Origin: Aspidiotus rigidus
Taxonomy: Eukaryota > Arthropoda > Insecta > Hemiptera > Diaspididae
Assembly: GCA_035079385.1 (NCBI GenBank)
Contig: JAVHKY010000013.1
Location: 2,170,001 to 2,234,000, forward strand
Direction of reading: 5' to 3'
Length of the DNA stretch: 64,000 bases
The notes beneath the pieces are model-generated. The model ran no database searches and was not told the DNA's origin. It was given only the letters and a program-made list of their open reading frames with translations. Below, piece by piece: positions 53,301-63,904 of this stretch (the stretch's first letter is position 1; the number at the start of each line of letters is the position of its first letter). The position numbers and the translations under genes were made by a program.

Positions 53301-56300
53301 TATGAGCAAATTCGAATTTTTCTTGACGAAGTTATACCCTTTTTCTAGCTGCCTTCTCCATGACCTCATGCCTGTAACTCGAAAGACGAAAGTTCTTAAA
53401 ATCCTTTTTTTCTTACACACTTGCTCCAGAGTCTAAATTTTTCCAAGTCACCAAGCGAGTTAGCGTATCTGTCTATGTAAGGCATAGGCCTCCAGAATTT
53501 TAGCCCACCTTCTACGCCTATCGAGATTCTTTAGCTTAGTAAACGTATAAACATTCACCAGACCAATTTTTTCTGTACGGTAGAATGAATATTCGGTAAT
53601 ATTCATATTGGCTAGAAAAACCTAACCCACCTCATGACACATTCACCTGCGATGGGTGCAAAAAGATCATTCTATCGAAACAATCATATATGAGCCCCCA
53701 GGTGAAAACGGAACTCGTCGGTTTGGTGAATTCCTACAGACATTGAGGCCATACGAATATTATTTGTCATTAGAAGGTAGGAAATGTTGGCCATGCAAAT
53801 CCCCACCTCACACCTCATTCCCCTAATGAAAATTTTCTCGTTTGATGCCGCTACACTGATTGGTATTGCACTAGGTTGTGACGAAGCTCAACTCCTTTCC
53901 CACCTTCTTCATCTTCTTGGAGTCCGTACCCTCTTAGAAGTGTGTATATTTGTGTGAAATTACAGCACCGCAACCCAGACTAGCTAAACGCTGATAAATA
54001 GAAGGAAATGAACCGGGACTTGGTTAAATATAAGAACAAAATGAAACTTAACGAACAGCTAAAGACAGAAGAAGAAAGAGAGAGAGAGAGAGAGATGAAA
54101 GAAAAAATATTTATGTACGTTAGTTTAATACATTTCTGTAGAATCAATACGTTTCTGTATAAAGCTACGGTCATTCAATAATGACGAGGATACTCGAAAG
54201 AGTAACACAGAAAAGAGATGCTAAAAGACCGCACGAAAATTGAAAACACGAGCGCTTTCGGCTAATGAGCCATTCTCGAAGTGTGGAAAGCGACTAAACT
54301 CAGCACCAACGAGAGCAAGCGACATCGAGCGAAATCATGAAAGCTTGGATGAAAAAGAAAGTAAGGGAGTCAGCCTTTGCTGATCATTTAATCGAAAATG
54401 GTCACAATTTTGAAGAGGGGTCCGAAGTCCTCCTTCATAGGGAAAACTCTTACTTCAAGCGTGTGGCCCTTGAGGAAATAGAAATCCTCCGTCATCAGAA
54501 TAATAGTAGCGTTACCGTTTGGAACAGGTACATTCCTGAAGAAGGATTGATCGAATTAGTCTACGGGAATGATTCACATTTCGATGACTCGTAGCGTCGT
54601 TCATGATTTCGCTCGATGTCGCTTGCTCTCGTTGGTGCTGAGTTTAGTCGCTTTCCACACTTCGAGAATGGCTGATTAGCCGAAGCGCTCGTGATTTCAA
54701 TTTTCGTGCGGTCTTTTTGCATCTCTTTTCTGTGTTACTCTTTCGAGTATCCTCGTCATGAAATTTCTGTAGTTTACCGATGAATAAAGCAGACAAAATG
54801 ATCATCCTGGAAATTTGTAGCTGCGTATCATTATCAAATTTGTTCGAGCAACTCGGGAGCCAACTTGTCGTTGTTTCGTGATCGTTCTTCAAAGCGCTCA
54901 TTGCACCAATGTAAAAGCAATCTTGTGCTGCAAAATAATATTTGAAGAATCGAGGTGTACATTGCATTGTTTGAAAAAGTTCATTACAATTCAAATACAC
55001 ACGTGTAAATAGTTTCCATTACGTACGCTAGGTGGCTTTTGGTTAAACAACCTATCTTTTGAATCATTGTGAAACTTAAAAATAAAGCGACCGAGAAGGA
55101 AGAAAAAGAAAGAGACATCAATCGAATTCGGATTGATGATGAGTACTTTTTATAGTTACGATATGGCTCAAGATTTTTAAAAAAGCCATCTTCGTCCGAA
55201 ATATACTGGAGGGGAGCTTCACGATTCTTATTCAAGGACAACGCATTCCTTGTGAAAACTCTCATTATTCTACAATGGTGTATTTCAATCATCCTCAAAA
55301 TTATGAACGTTAGAAATCGAGTAAGAAGCCAAAAGAGAATGACAACTCATCAGATTTCCAAACTTGAGCTTGAGAAGCACTCTTTCTAGAGTCCTGAATA
55401 AACTTTTTTCATTCAAGAACGTATTGATTCAACTATTACACACGTCTTTACCTGGCATTAAGTTTTATAGAACACCTTTATCTTATATTTGAGCATACGA
55501 TCCTCAGCCAGTTTTGGACTACGAGTACCCTGAAGAAATGACTAGGACTACAACTGAGACAATTTAGTTATTTTTTGAGCCTATCCATGTACATTACCTC
55601 GGGTAGAAAATAAAGACCATGTTCCATAGCTGTACACTGGAAACTTCTCGAAATATAAGTCAAACATTTCTTTGGAAAGTAGGTATAAGCCCTTTCATCT
55701 CTTCGCGGCAGATTTAATCTAGATGTCAACGGTGGTCAAGATCAATGCTTACAATAGAAAAAATTTCAGTCCACTTTTGTGAAATAACTTCAACGATGGA
55801 TGAGGGAGGATCTTAGATTTGATTTTTTGATCTTTCGATAGGTGATATTAAAATTTTCTGCGTCCCTGAAGACTTTACGATCCTGAGGTTTACTATAAGG
55901 AGCTTCAGTCCTTTCCGAGACTTTCCCAGACAAAACCGAATCTTGAAGTTAGGGGGAATGCTTGTGAAATGCTGGTCCAGGGCATGAGGCTAACAAAAAG
56001 ACCCGGAACGTCGAATAGAAAACAGGAGGCTTTAAAGAATGGTGAGCACATCTCCAGCTTTAAAAAGTCCTTCTTTGGCATAACCTTCAAAACTTTATGG
56101 TACCTACTTACTTGTTAACGCGGATTCTACGAACACATTGTCAAACATGTAGCCGTCCATCATGTCAGAAGTAGTTAGGTTGTGGGCTCGTTGCAGTTCG
56201 ATTAAACGGCGGACTTCATCATACAGATGATCTTCGTCAGGTAAAGAATCAATATGTCTTGGGAATATTTTCAACATAACATCTATAAAGTATGGTTTAT

Positions 56301-57494
56301 AATTATACGTAAATTAAAGTCAGGGGAGGAGTACTTCTCTCATCATCTTCATCCCCGAACTTAAGCTGCTTGCCTATAAAAGTTTGCCTTACCATTGTAA
56401 CTATTTGTCGTCATATTTTCTTTGACTTCATTGAGATCAACAGTTAAATATTTAATAGTCTTATAAATGGCTAATGGATTCCACGCGAATTCGTTTTCAT
56501 TAGCGTAAAGTTGTTCGTTCATTATCAATCGATTTGCGAATCTATCAAATTAGAAAAATAGAAACACAACTTTTGCCTATAGAAAATCTGATCACAAATA
56601 AAGTAGTAAAAACAAGGGTAACTCATTTCACTTGTGTAAATCATTCTGCAGTCTTGTATTCTCAACTTCGATGTACGTCCGTAGTAAGTTAATAAGATTC
56701 GTTTCTTCTTCGATAAGCTGGAAGTAGTCGCTCATTAATAAATTGTCGAATAGTTTGATATGAAATATGAGACATAATGCAGCTGATAATATGATCGTTT
56801 GGTATACTAGCCTGAAAATGATAAATTGCATGAAAGCTTCGGCTTAGGGAAGAAAGTTGATCTACTTTCATTTCGCATTTTTATCTTTCCACAATGCTCG
56901 TGAACTTTATCTAGGATATTTACATTCTCTTTTTCTTCCTTCACGAGGTCGTCGCTCATTTCGTCTTAGAAGGTAGGTCAGTATCGGAAATTTACGACGG
57001 GAGAGCAAGAAGTAGACCTCGAGCGTTCACAGGTAACGGGTCCGCGAAAGGCCCGCACTACAAATGCTGAAGTACAAGTGACTCAAAAGTCGTGCTCTGA
57101 GCCGTGAACAGGCACGGCTGAAAACTCTCAACAATTTTTCATGATCTAAACTCTGTTCAACTAGTTATCAAGTCGGCTATTTTTCCCGTAGTATGTACGT
57201 CTTATTCTTAGAATTGGTTTCTCAAGTCGACGATTTATTTTAAAAATTATGGTGATGTTTGAAGAATACGAATTTGTTCAATATGAGAACAACGTTTTAA
57301 CTCCATCCTCTGACTAAACAATTTACATAATTTCTTCATTTTGGTCAACCTATCTTCCATTAAAACTGACTGAATGAAATTCTGATTTTGTTTTATTCGT
57401 CAGGCATTTCTTTCCATTATCTGACATTCGATGAAAGAGGTGAGGAGGGCAAAATGATAATATGAAGATTTACATACCAGAAGTATTGCATCAT
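50377..57494 (-). CDS. Prolyl 4-hydroxylase alpha-like, gene C, complete
   Basis: Eleven exons: 57494-57478, 56811-56632, 56541-56393, 56282-56112, 54927-54778, 53141-53035, 52954-52721, 52636-52412, 52289-52236, 51309-51144 and 50513-50377. They join to 1590 nt (529 aa), intact. The leader starts MMQYFWLVYQTIILSAALCL. The N-terminal domain (SDYFQLIEEETNLINLLRTY), the TPR-like region with LIELQRAHNL, the conserved Cys pair (KACAGDYGNE and LKCRYNH) and the LTIAPLKEEIL motif follow in P4H alpha order. Catalytic residues are H405-x-D407 (here HCD, where A and B have HSD), distal H473 (NHAGCPV) and K483. It is an ER-lumen prolyl hydroxylase by family; the true substrate is unknown. A Penelope-like foldback lies just inside intron 5. 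A MITE abuts the TATA box, and an orphan first exon lies 2.3 kb upstream. AATAAA follows the stop by 24 nt. Confidence 0.93.
50847..50875. repeat. Poly-T/poly-G tract
   Basis: A T run followed directly by a G run, in intron 10 of P4H-C. Confidence 0.8.
54075..54098. repeat. (AG)n microsatellite
   Basis: AG dinucleotide run in P4H-C intron 5. Confidence 0.8.
54181..54759 (+). mobile_element. Foldback element with Penelope-like endonuclease remnant
   Basis: Inverted arms of about 160 bp (54181-54341 and 54600-54759) flank a short coding segment. The arms start ATGACGAGGATACTCG and differ by only a few bases. The outer flanks share ATTTCTGTAG (about 54136-54145 and 54762-54772), a likely target duplication. 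The same position in gene A shows the empty site. The insertion is in P4H-C intron 5, with its right edge only about 18 nt from the exon 5 boundary. Confidence 0.72.
54337..54594 (+). CDS. Penelope-like GIY-YIG domain C-terminal piece
   Basis: 85 codons, MKAWMKKKVRESAFADHLI to TAG. The pattern SAFADHLIENGHNF followed by REN-x-Y-x-KR-x-ALEEIEIL fits the end of GIY-YIG nuclease domains in Penelope-like elements. The reverse transcriptase and the GIY/YIG half are missing. It lies between the inverted arms and its start codon is inside the left arm. Probably a non-functional remnant, although the frame is intact. Confidence 0.55.
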   Translation: MKAWMKKKVRESAFADHLIENGHNFEEGSEVLLHRENSYFKRVALEEIEILRHQNNSSVTVWNRYIPEEGLIELVYGNDSHFDDS

Positions 57495-58010
57495 CTGTAA
57501 AGTCAAAAAGGGATGAATAGCCTTTCACTTGTTAGAGAACGCGATTGTATAGATTAAATTATATCTTTTCAATAATATTTGTTCAATTAGCGTAAACCTA
57601 ATTGTAAACGTATATAATAATATAGAACAGAATTTTGTCAGGACCACTCTAAAATTTATCTATTATTTGTGATTACCACTTTTTTAAAATAATGTACGTC
57701 TCACGGTCATAAGCTTCTGTTCCTGGTAAAAAACAAAGTGTAATGAACTGTACTCATTTATAGGGGCCAGTTGTACAATCGAATAACGTGACATCACGTG
57801 ATCGTTGAACCGAAGATCAAGAAATCTGACTAGCCGAAATGGGGTGATCAATCGCTTGAACTCGGTTTATTGAGGTTGAACGTCGATTGTTCAACTGGCC
57901 TTAAGTTTATTTAATAATTCAAATTCTGCCATAAGTCGAACGTTTACAAATTCAAATGCTCCAATTTTTAAGAATAAACATATGGTAAATTTTAAAATAC
58001 GTAAATTTCT
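57495..58010 (-). promoter_or_regulatory. Upstream region of P4H-C
   Basis: Conserved with the regions upstream of B and the orphan exon. Visible on minus: TATAAA at 57757-57762, then ACCAGGAAC and an AAAAAGTGGTAA donor-like end, which suggests a 5'UTR exon of about 45 nt. A polypyrimidine-CAG acceptor sits immediately before the ATG. Confidence 0.45.
57764..57901. mobile_element. MITE abutting the P4H-C TATA box
   Basis: About 138 bp with inverted ends GGCCAGTTG-x-ACAATCGA. It lies directly upstream (minus-strand sense) of the TATA box. The matching places in gene B (47733) and the orphan copy (60074) are uninterrupted. Confidence 0.75.
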
Positions 58011-58419
58011 TGCGTGAAGTATTTTCATATTTGAAAAAAAAAAATTGGGTCATGGACGTTTCGGTGCGAACGTTTCGGCACGAAAGAAAAATTATTTTTA
58101 ACACTACTCAAAAATATTTGAGAAGGCTTCTCTATTGAATACCTACTTGAAAACAATTACAGTTGAAACTAAACTTGAATCGTGAATAATAAAATGAATC
58201 ATCGTAAAAGCTAGGTACAATACACAATAAACAACAGTAACAGAAGTCGGTTGGCGTTATCCAGAAGACACCGCTTGGCGGTCGACTTACTCGTCTTCCA
58301 AAAAGCTGCAAACGACGCTTTGTCATTACTCACACTAAGTCAAAAAAAAAACTTTTTGGCTCATAAATGGTGGGAAATAGCTCGCAGGTATTCGATCGTT
58401 GTTCTCTCATCCCTCGTAA

Positions 58420-58800
58420 TTTTGAACAATGGCGCTCCTTGCTGTTAAATGGAGAACAAGAATTGCCAAGAGCGAGCTGCGTACGTTGACAACCCGTATG
58501 TTGATACGCGGCCTTGATGAGTGGATGAACCGACTCCACGGTCAACTGAATGTTCACTTGACGCAGGTTTTAAGCAACCATGCCAGCTTTAACAAGTACC
58601 TTCACAAGATGTTAAGGAAAGTTCCGCAGGCAACGTGTTTGCACCGCAACCAAGCGCGGGAAGATAGACCACAGCACACCTCATTTGAGTGTGAGGTGTG
58701 GAGACGTGAGTGGGACAAGCTTAGTCCGTCTCTTCATGAGATCGGGGTATGGGGAGCGCTTTTCCAAGTAGCTTAGTATCCTCCTTCAAAGAAGCATGGA
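58420..58800 (+). pseudogene. R1-like LINE 3' fragment
   Basis: Matches the 3' end of the larger copy at 62390-62750. The frame 58429-58776 contains RMLIRGLDEWMNRLHGQL and a Cys/His-like tail (CLHRNQAREDRPQHTSFEC) before TAG. It separates gene C from its duplicated upstream block. Confidence 0.7.
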
Positions 58801-59044
58801 ACTAGGTATCTGCAGGGACCAAGAAAGAGGGCGAATGAGCGGAGCGAGTGAGACCTAAGAAAGGCGGTACCTCGAAATATTTCTCATACAAGACTTATAC
58901 AACGCCAAGAAAGGTAAGGGGGCAAACGAGTAATATCTCACAAGCACTTGACCTAGTAGAAGCCTAGACTAAAATATTTCAAGATGACTGATAAAATATA
59001 AGAGACATGAAACATGATCTTCATTTATTTGGCTATGCGAGAAA

Positions 59045-59510
59045 ATTTTTCCAAGTCCCCCTCCTATCATATATAGCTCGAGAGTTGAAATTTTAACAGG
59101 GAACTTGTTCTATAGGGGGCTTTTTGAGAAATTTGCCGTGCGCCGTCCAACAAAAAGCTTGGAAAAATTTCAACACTCGAGCTATATATGATAGGAGAGG
59201 ACTTAGAACAATTCTGACTCTCGCGCTATATGTGACAGGAGGGGAACTTTAAAAAATGTATGGGTAGAGGGTCGAAATGTTTCCGTCCGCCTTCTATCAT
59301 ATATGGCTAGAGGGTCGAAATTTTTCCAAGTTTTTTGCCGGACGGCGCACTGCAAACTTCTCAAAAAAAAAACATAAAACAGGTTCCCTGTTAAAATTCC
59401 TATCATATATGACTCGAGAGACAAAATTTTTCTGTCACCCTCCTATCATATATAGCTTAGAGGTCGAAATTATTCCAAGTCCCCCTCCTATCATTTAAAA
59501 AAAACATAGA
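59045..59510. repeat. Minisatellite and inverted-repeat cluster
   Basis: Minisatellite units in both orientations surround the CAGGG element at 59097-59390. A diverged right end (AGTTCCCTACT) is at about 59512. Confidence 0.75.
59097..59390. mobile_element. CAGGGAAC-type element flanked by TTAA on both sides
   Basis: 294 bp. CAGGGAACTTGTTCTATAGG at the left, AAAACAGGTTCCCTG at the right, with TTAA at 59093-59096 and 59391-59394. Second inverted blocks (GGGCTTTTTGAGAAATTTGC left, its complement right) bring the inverted repeat to about 60 bp. The TTAA flanks resemble piggyBac target duplications, but no transposase is present. Confidence 0.75.
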
Positions 59511-59639
59511 ATAAGTTCCCTACTAAAAAAACAAAAAAATACGTATAAAATAAAATGGGGGGAGGTGGGTGGTTGGTTTTATAAAATTCGGAATTTAACA
59601 AATAAAGAAAATTCAGTATGAATGGGAACAGCGAGTATA

Positions 59640-60190
59640 ACTTTTGCTCAACCCATCTTCCATTAAAATTAACCGGATGAAATTCTGATTTTCTTTTGTT
59701 CGACATAAAAATCTTGAAAATTTTTTTTCATCATCCGACATTTGTAAGAGAGGTGAGGGGTGCAAATGATAATAAAAAAAGTTTACGTACAAGAAGTATT
59801 GCATCATCTGCAAAGTGAGGAAGAGGTGAATACGGCCTTCCACTTGTTCAAAAATGCGATTGCGTAAATGAAATTATAATAATTCTATTTTTTCGATAAA
59901 ATTCATTCAATTAGCATAAACCTTGTTGTAATCGTATCAAAATATAAAACAGAATTTTTCGTAAAACTCTAATTTTATCGATTTATTTGTAGTTATCACT
60001 TTTTCAGAGTGACAATCATTATGTACGACATGCACTTCCACCCGTGGTAAAAACGGAAGTGTAATGAACTCTACTTATATAAGTATTTCTTTTGTGAGTC
60101 GTAAGTTCACGAACTCAAACGCTCCAATTTTTAAGAACCAACACACGGTAATGCGTCTAGAATGTGATTTTTTAGATTTCGTGTTGTCTT
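59640..60190 (-). promoter_or_regulatory. Orphan duplicate of the P4H promoter and first coding exon
   Basis: About 550 bp colinear with 57340-58010 of gene C. The 17-nt exon copy is 59807-59791 (ATG ATG CAA TAC TTC TT), preceded by a polypyrimidine-CAG and followed by a GTACGT donor. A minus-strand TATATAAG lies at 60072-60079. No exon 2 lies close downstream. The next compatible acceptor is exon 2 of gene C at 56811, and splicing to it would keep the frame. Confidence 0.7.
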
Positions 60191-60229
60191 ATGAATAATT
60201 TCCCTATCAGAACTACATTAGGTACCCAT

Positions 60230-60620
60230 TTCTTGAGTAACGCAGCAAGCAATCACTAATACTCTCCCTCTCCGGTCTACAATTAAAAATTTTTTTTACC
60301 GATCCCAAATAATCTCATCATGGCACAGCCTTTGGTCCTCTCAACCATGCAACAAACTTCGTTCAATTAAAAAATACCCGATTCCCCGGTCTTCTTCAAC
60401 GCCGCGAGGAAATAGTCGTAACGCGACTACGAATTGGACACACTCGCGTAACCCACTCCTTCCTACTCATTGAACTCTCCGCTCCTCCCTCATATCAATA
60501 CTGCCAAAGTAAAAATTGATCCGACTGAAAAAACCACTTCTGCTTTTTGTAACAACTCAGAAACCATTTCTAACACTTTAGAATTCCTCCGATCGACCTA
60601 CTACTACAAATCTATTTAAT
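60230..60620 (+). pseudogene. Non-LTR retrotransposon ORF2 relic (RNase H end)
   Basis: A frame near 60400-60505 reads VVTRLRIGHTRVTHSFLLI followed by PPSYQYC, the typical block between RNase H and the Cys/His motif in jockey-like elements. Upstream (NHATNFVQLK-type) and downstream pieces are frameshifted. Confidence 0.65.
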
Positions 60621-61560
60621 CCCCACATTTCTTCCCGAGCGAATGACCCGTTGAGTATTAAATAGCTCGCAAAAAATAAAGAAAAAAAGAAATGATTTGT
60701 ATTGGATAAAGTCAAATATTGAAAGACTCATGAAATTTGGAAAAATCATCAGGTTTATTTTCAGGCATATCTCGGTTAGTTGTAATACCGCATACCAGGA
60801 CCCATAGACAATTCTTTCAAAATTTTGGGAGGGAAAATTCTACAGCAACAAATAAAGATCATGTTTCAAGTCTCATTCCCTGTTGTGAACTTCACATCAT
60901 CGAGGGCTCTTTACCCCTTTTAACTCTGGCATTCGTTTTCGATACTACGAAAGCACAAACGGCAGTTGAAATATTATTTTACTAATCACTTTTATAGTAT
61001 GGGGTACCCTTTTTTATACATGTGAGATGTTTAACTGCCAGCAAGAAGAGACCGAGGGAATAGATCTAGAAAATATTGCTTTAGGAGTATCTTAAAGTAC
61101 CAAAAGCTAAAGAGCACAGTCCAATATCAAATAGTGGCTGCTCACCCCCCCCCCCCCAGCTGTCATTTAAATTTGGGCAAAATTCAAACATTGCCTTCAC
61201 TGTCAAGCCACACTCGTTTAATCTATCAAGACAGAGTGTCATCTCTCAACTTATTTTCTTATATTGGGCCGACTTGTTCAACATTTTCAATCCGCCATAT
61301 GGTTTTTTTGCATACCTTACTCTTCATTATAATTATGTGCCAAGAAAATATTATTATACTTACAGTGTTTGTAAACATCATTCACCCTCGATCCCAGTAA
61401 ATTTTGAAAATTGAATCAACATTAAATACAATGTGTTACCGATTTTTTTCCGTATCGCAAGGCTGAACTCATATTTTTCCAACAACTGATTTCACACAGA
61501 GGTTTTGCGTCAATAAAACAATATGACGAGTAATATTATATAAAGGGCCCTCGTGGACGC
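60621..61560. other. Spacer
   Basis: Contains a C-run at 61146-61157 and no recognised gene. Confidence 0.4.
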
Positions 61561-61564
61561 AGAA

Positions 61565-62760
61565 ATGTCCGCATACTTGCTCAGGATGATAAACAGCTAT
61601 CTTAGCTGTCGTGAAATCCAAGCAGAGACATCTTCTGGTGCAGTGAAGCGCCCAAGTACTTGTGGGGTGCCGCAGGGTCGGTCCTTGGGCACCTGTTGTG
61701 GTGTGTTGCATTTAAGAGGATATTCAAGGTGAAGTTGCCACCGGGTATTAAGATCTGCTATGCAGATGACACACTGCTGGTATGTATTGCCGAAACAACT
61801 GTAGTGGTGGAGAGCAGGGTAAACCGGGCCCTAGAGGTATCGAGTCGGCTGGACTCGAACTTGTAGTTGGTAAGACGGAGCCCATTTTATTCACAACCCG
61901 TCGGAAGTTCAGTCCACCCACCTTTCGCCTGCAAATTGGGAAATTGAAAGGCATCTATTCTGACTCAACGCTGAGATTCAGGTACCATTTCCTGAGAGCA
62001 GCGGGAAAGGCTGACAGGGTAGTTGCGTACATAAGCCGCCTGATGAGGAACCTAGGAGGACCGAGAAAACCAAGAAGAAGGATCATGTTGAGCACCGCCT
62101 TGTTGATCCTCCTATATGGTGCCTCAGTATGGACCGACTCGATGAAGATACCATACAAAAAGAGAGAGATGGTAAGGATCCAACGAAGAGCTGCGTTGAG
62201 GTGTGTTAGTGCCTACCGCACTGTCTTGACGGAGGCACTTTGCGTATTAGCACATTCACCACGAATCGAGCTCCTTGCTGAGGATAGAGCGGTGGTATTC
62301 AAAGTAAAAAAGACGACAACGATCAATCAAAAGGCTTTACGGTGCAATCAGGAGGCCAGGCTCTTTTTGCTTTTAAATAAACGAGAGCGAGCTGCGTATG
62401 TGGACAACTCGTATGTTGATACGCGACCTTGATGAATGGATGAACCGACTCCACAGTCAGCTGAGCTTTCACCTGAGGCAGGTGTTGAGCAGCCATGGCT
62501 GCTTTAACAAGTACCTTCACAAGATGTTAAGGACAGTTCAGCAGGCAACGTGTTCGCACTACAACCAAGGGCGGGAGGATGGACCACAGCACACCTTATC
62601 TGAGTGTGAGGCGTGAAAGCGTGAGCGGGACAATCTTAGCGAGTCGGTCTCTTCGAGAGATCGGGGTAGATGAAGCGCTATTCCAAGTAGCTTGGTAATC
62701 TCCATGCTAGGTTCTAAAGAAGTATATATATGGAAATAGGTGTCTGCATTTGCAGCCACC
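61565..62760 (+). pseudogene. R1-clade LINE reverse transcriptase, 5'-truncated and frameshifted
   Basis: Three frames together cover a reverse transcriptase. 61565-61690 has STCGVPQGRSLG (RT motif before the palm). 61660-61866 has KICYADDTLLV, the catalytic YADD box. 61782-62432 has VVGKTEPILF and a SALLILLYGASVW-like thumb region. 62398-62616 has a C-terminal Cys/His-like tail (CSHYNQGREDGPQHTLSEC). At least three frameshifts make it non-functional. The 3' end is shared with 58420-58800. Confidence 0.82.
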
Positions 62761-63800
62761 GTCGTGAAAACGAAGCTGGACCAGTAATGGAATAGGCAAA
62801 TGCAGAACCGCGCTATGGCCTACTCGACAACTGTGTACCATCCACATCCAAGTGTGCAGGAAGAGAGGAAGATCATCTCTGAAGAAAGAAGAAGATGAAG
62901 AGACTCCAACAGCGATCTACTATATCTAAGGTGGTGTTGTTGTGTGTTCTGATGTTTTGTGTGCCTGGTGGCACTGCAGCTTGGCGATTGCCGAGTAGAA
63001 GAGGATACTGAACCCGCACCCACTCCACCCGGGAAGACAGGCGGCGCTACACATGCACACAAGTGATACTATCGTCTTGTATAGGTCTTTGAATCTATAT
63101 CGGTTTTTCCTTAATCTTTTTAGACGGTTGGTTTATATTGCGATATTATATCATCTCGGATTTAAATGTTTTGTAAATTATCGAGTAAATAAATAACGTG
63201 TAAATATTCTGCAATAATAATATTATTTGATAATCATGAACTTACTGAATATGCGTATCTCGAACCTTGGAATTATCTGAACCCTAATTTTTAAAATAAA
63301 CGCGCTATAATTGGTGCGCGGTACGGTCGGTTAATACATCAGATTTAAGCCCAATAAAAATTGCAGCGGCATTCGAGTCTTGTTTGGATTAAAGGCTCAC
63401 AGAGGTCAAGTCGACAAAATATCTCAGTTTTTATCCTTCTACATAGTTAGAAAGTTAGGCAACTTGATTAGAATTTGTAAACCTTTACTAGTGATAATTC
63501 GATGTATCCAAATTGCAGTCAATGGTAAAACAGATGTTTTTTGTGGACGGCTAGCTCTGAATTTTGATTTGCTAAAAAAAAGGCCGGCTGTAAAAAAAAA
63601 AACGACAAAAAACAACCTCATTCGAAAAAAACCTTACTTGTTTCAAATTAGGGAACCCGCGTATAGCGATCGCCCCATTGAGGTGAGATTTAGCCATTGT
63701 AAACAGAAATATTTGGAATTGTTCTAGATTTCTCATGTCACTAGCCCCGGAATGAGAAGAATTTGCTTAAGAAGAGCGCCTTTTCTTGAACTGTCTCAAG
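62761..63800. other. Spacer upstream of the window edge
   Basis: 62820-63060 may be 3' untranslated sequence of the LINE. Beyond that are an AT-rich stretch and a lysine-rich plus frame at 63380-63727 with no family features. Confidence 0.4.
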
Positions 63801-63904
63801 GTTGATCATCAAGCAGAGTGACTCACACCGATGGGAAAAAAGGATGAACATTGTCTTTAATGAAAACGAGTTTATCGGTACGTTCAATATCAAGTTAAAG
63901 TTCT

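Noticed and set aside
54240..54310. Hammerhead ribozyme in the arms of the Penelope-like foldback
   Set aside because: PLEs can carry hammerheads, and GGCTAATGAGCC with a nearby CGAAG looked promising. However, the core CTGANGA and GAAA are not intact in either arm.
37533..57494. Near-10,000-bp spacing of the three P4H start codons
   Set aside because: The spacings (9961 and 10000) arise from different sets of insertions in each copy, and the 3' ends are spaced 10685 and 9092, so this is coincidence.
63380..63727. 115-codon Lys-rich plus frame
   Set aside because: It has an A-tract-driven lysine run, no recognisable domain, and no promoter or homologue in the window.
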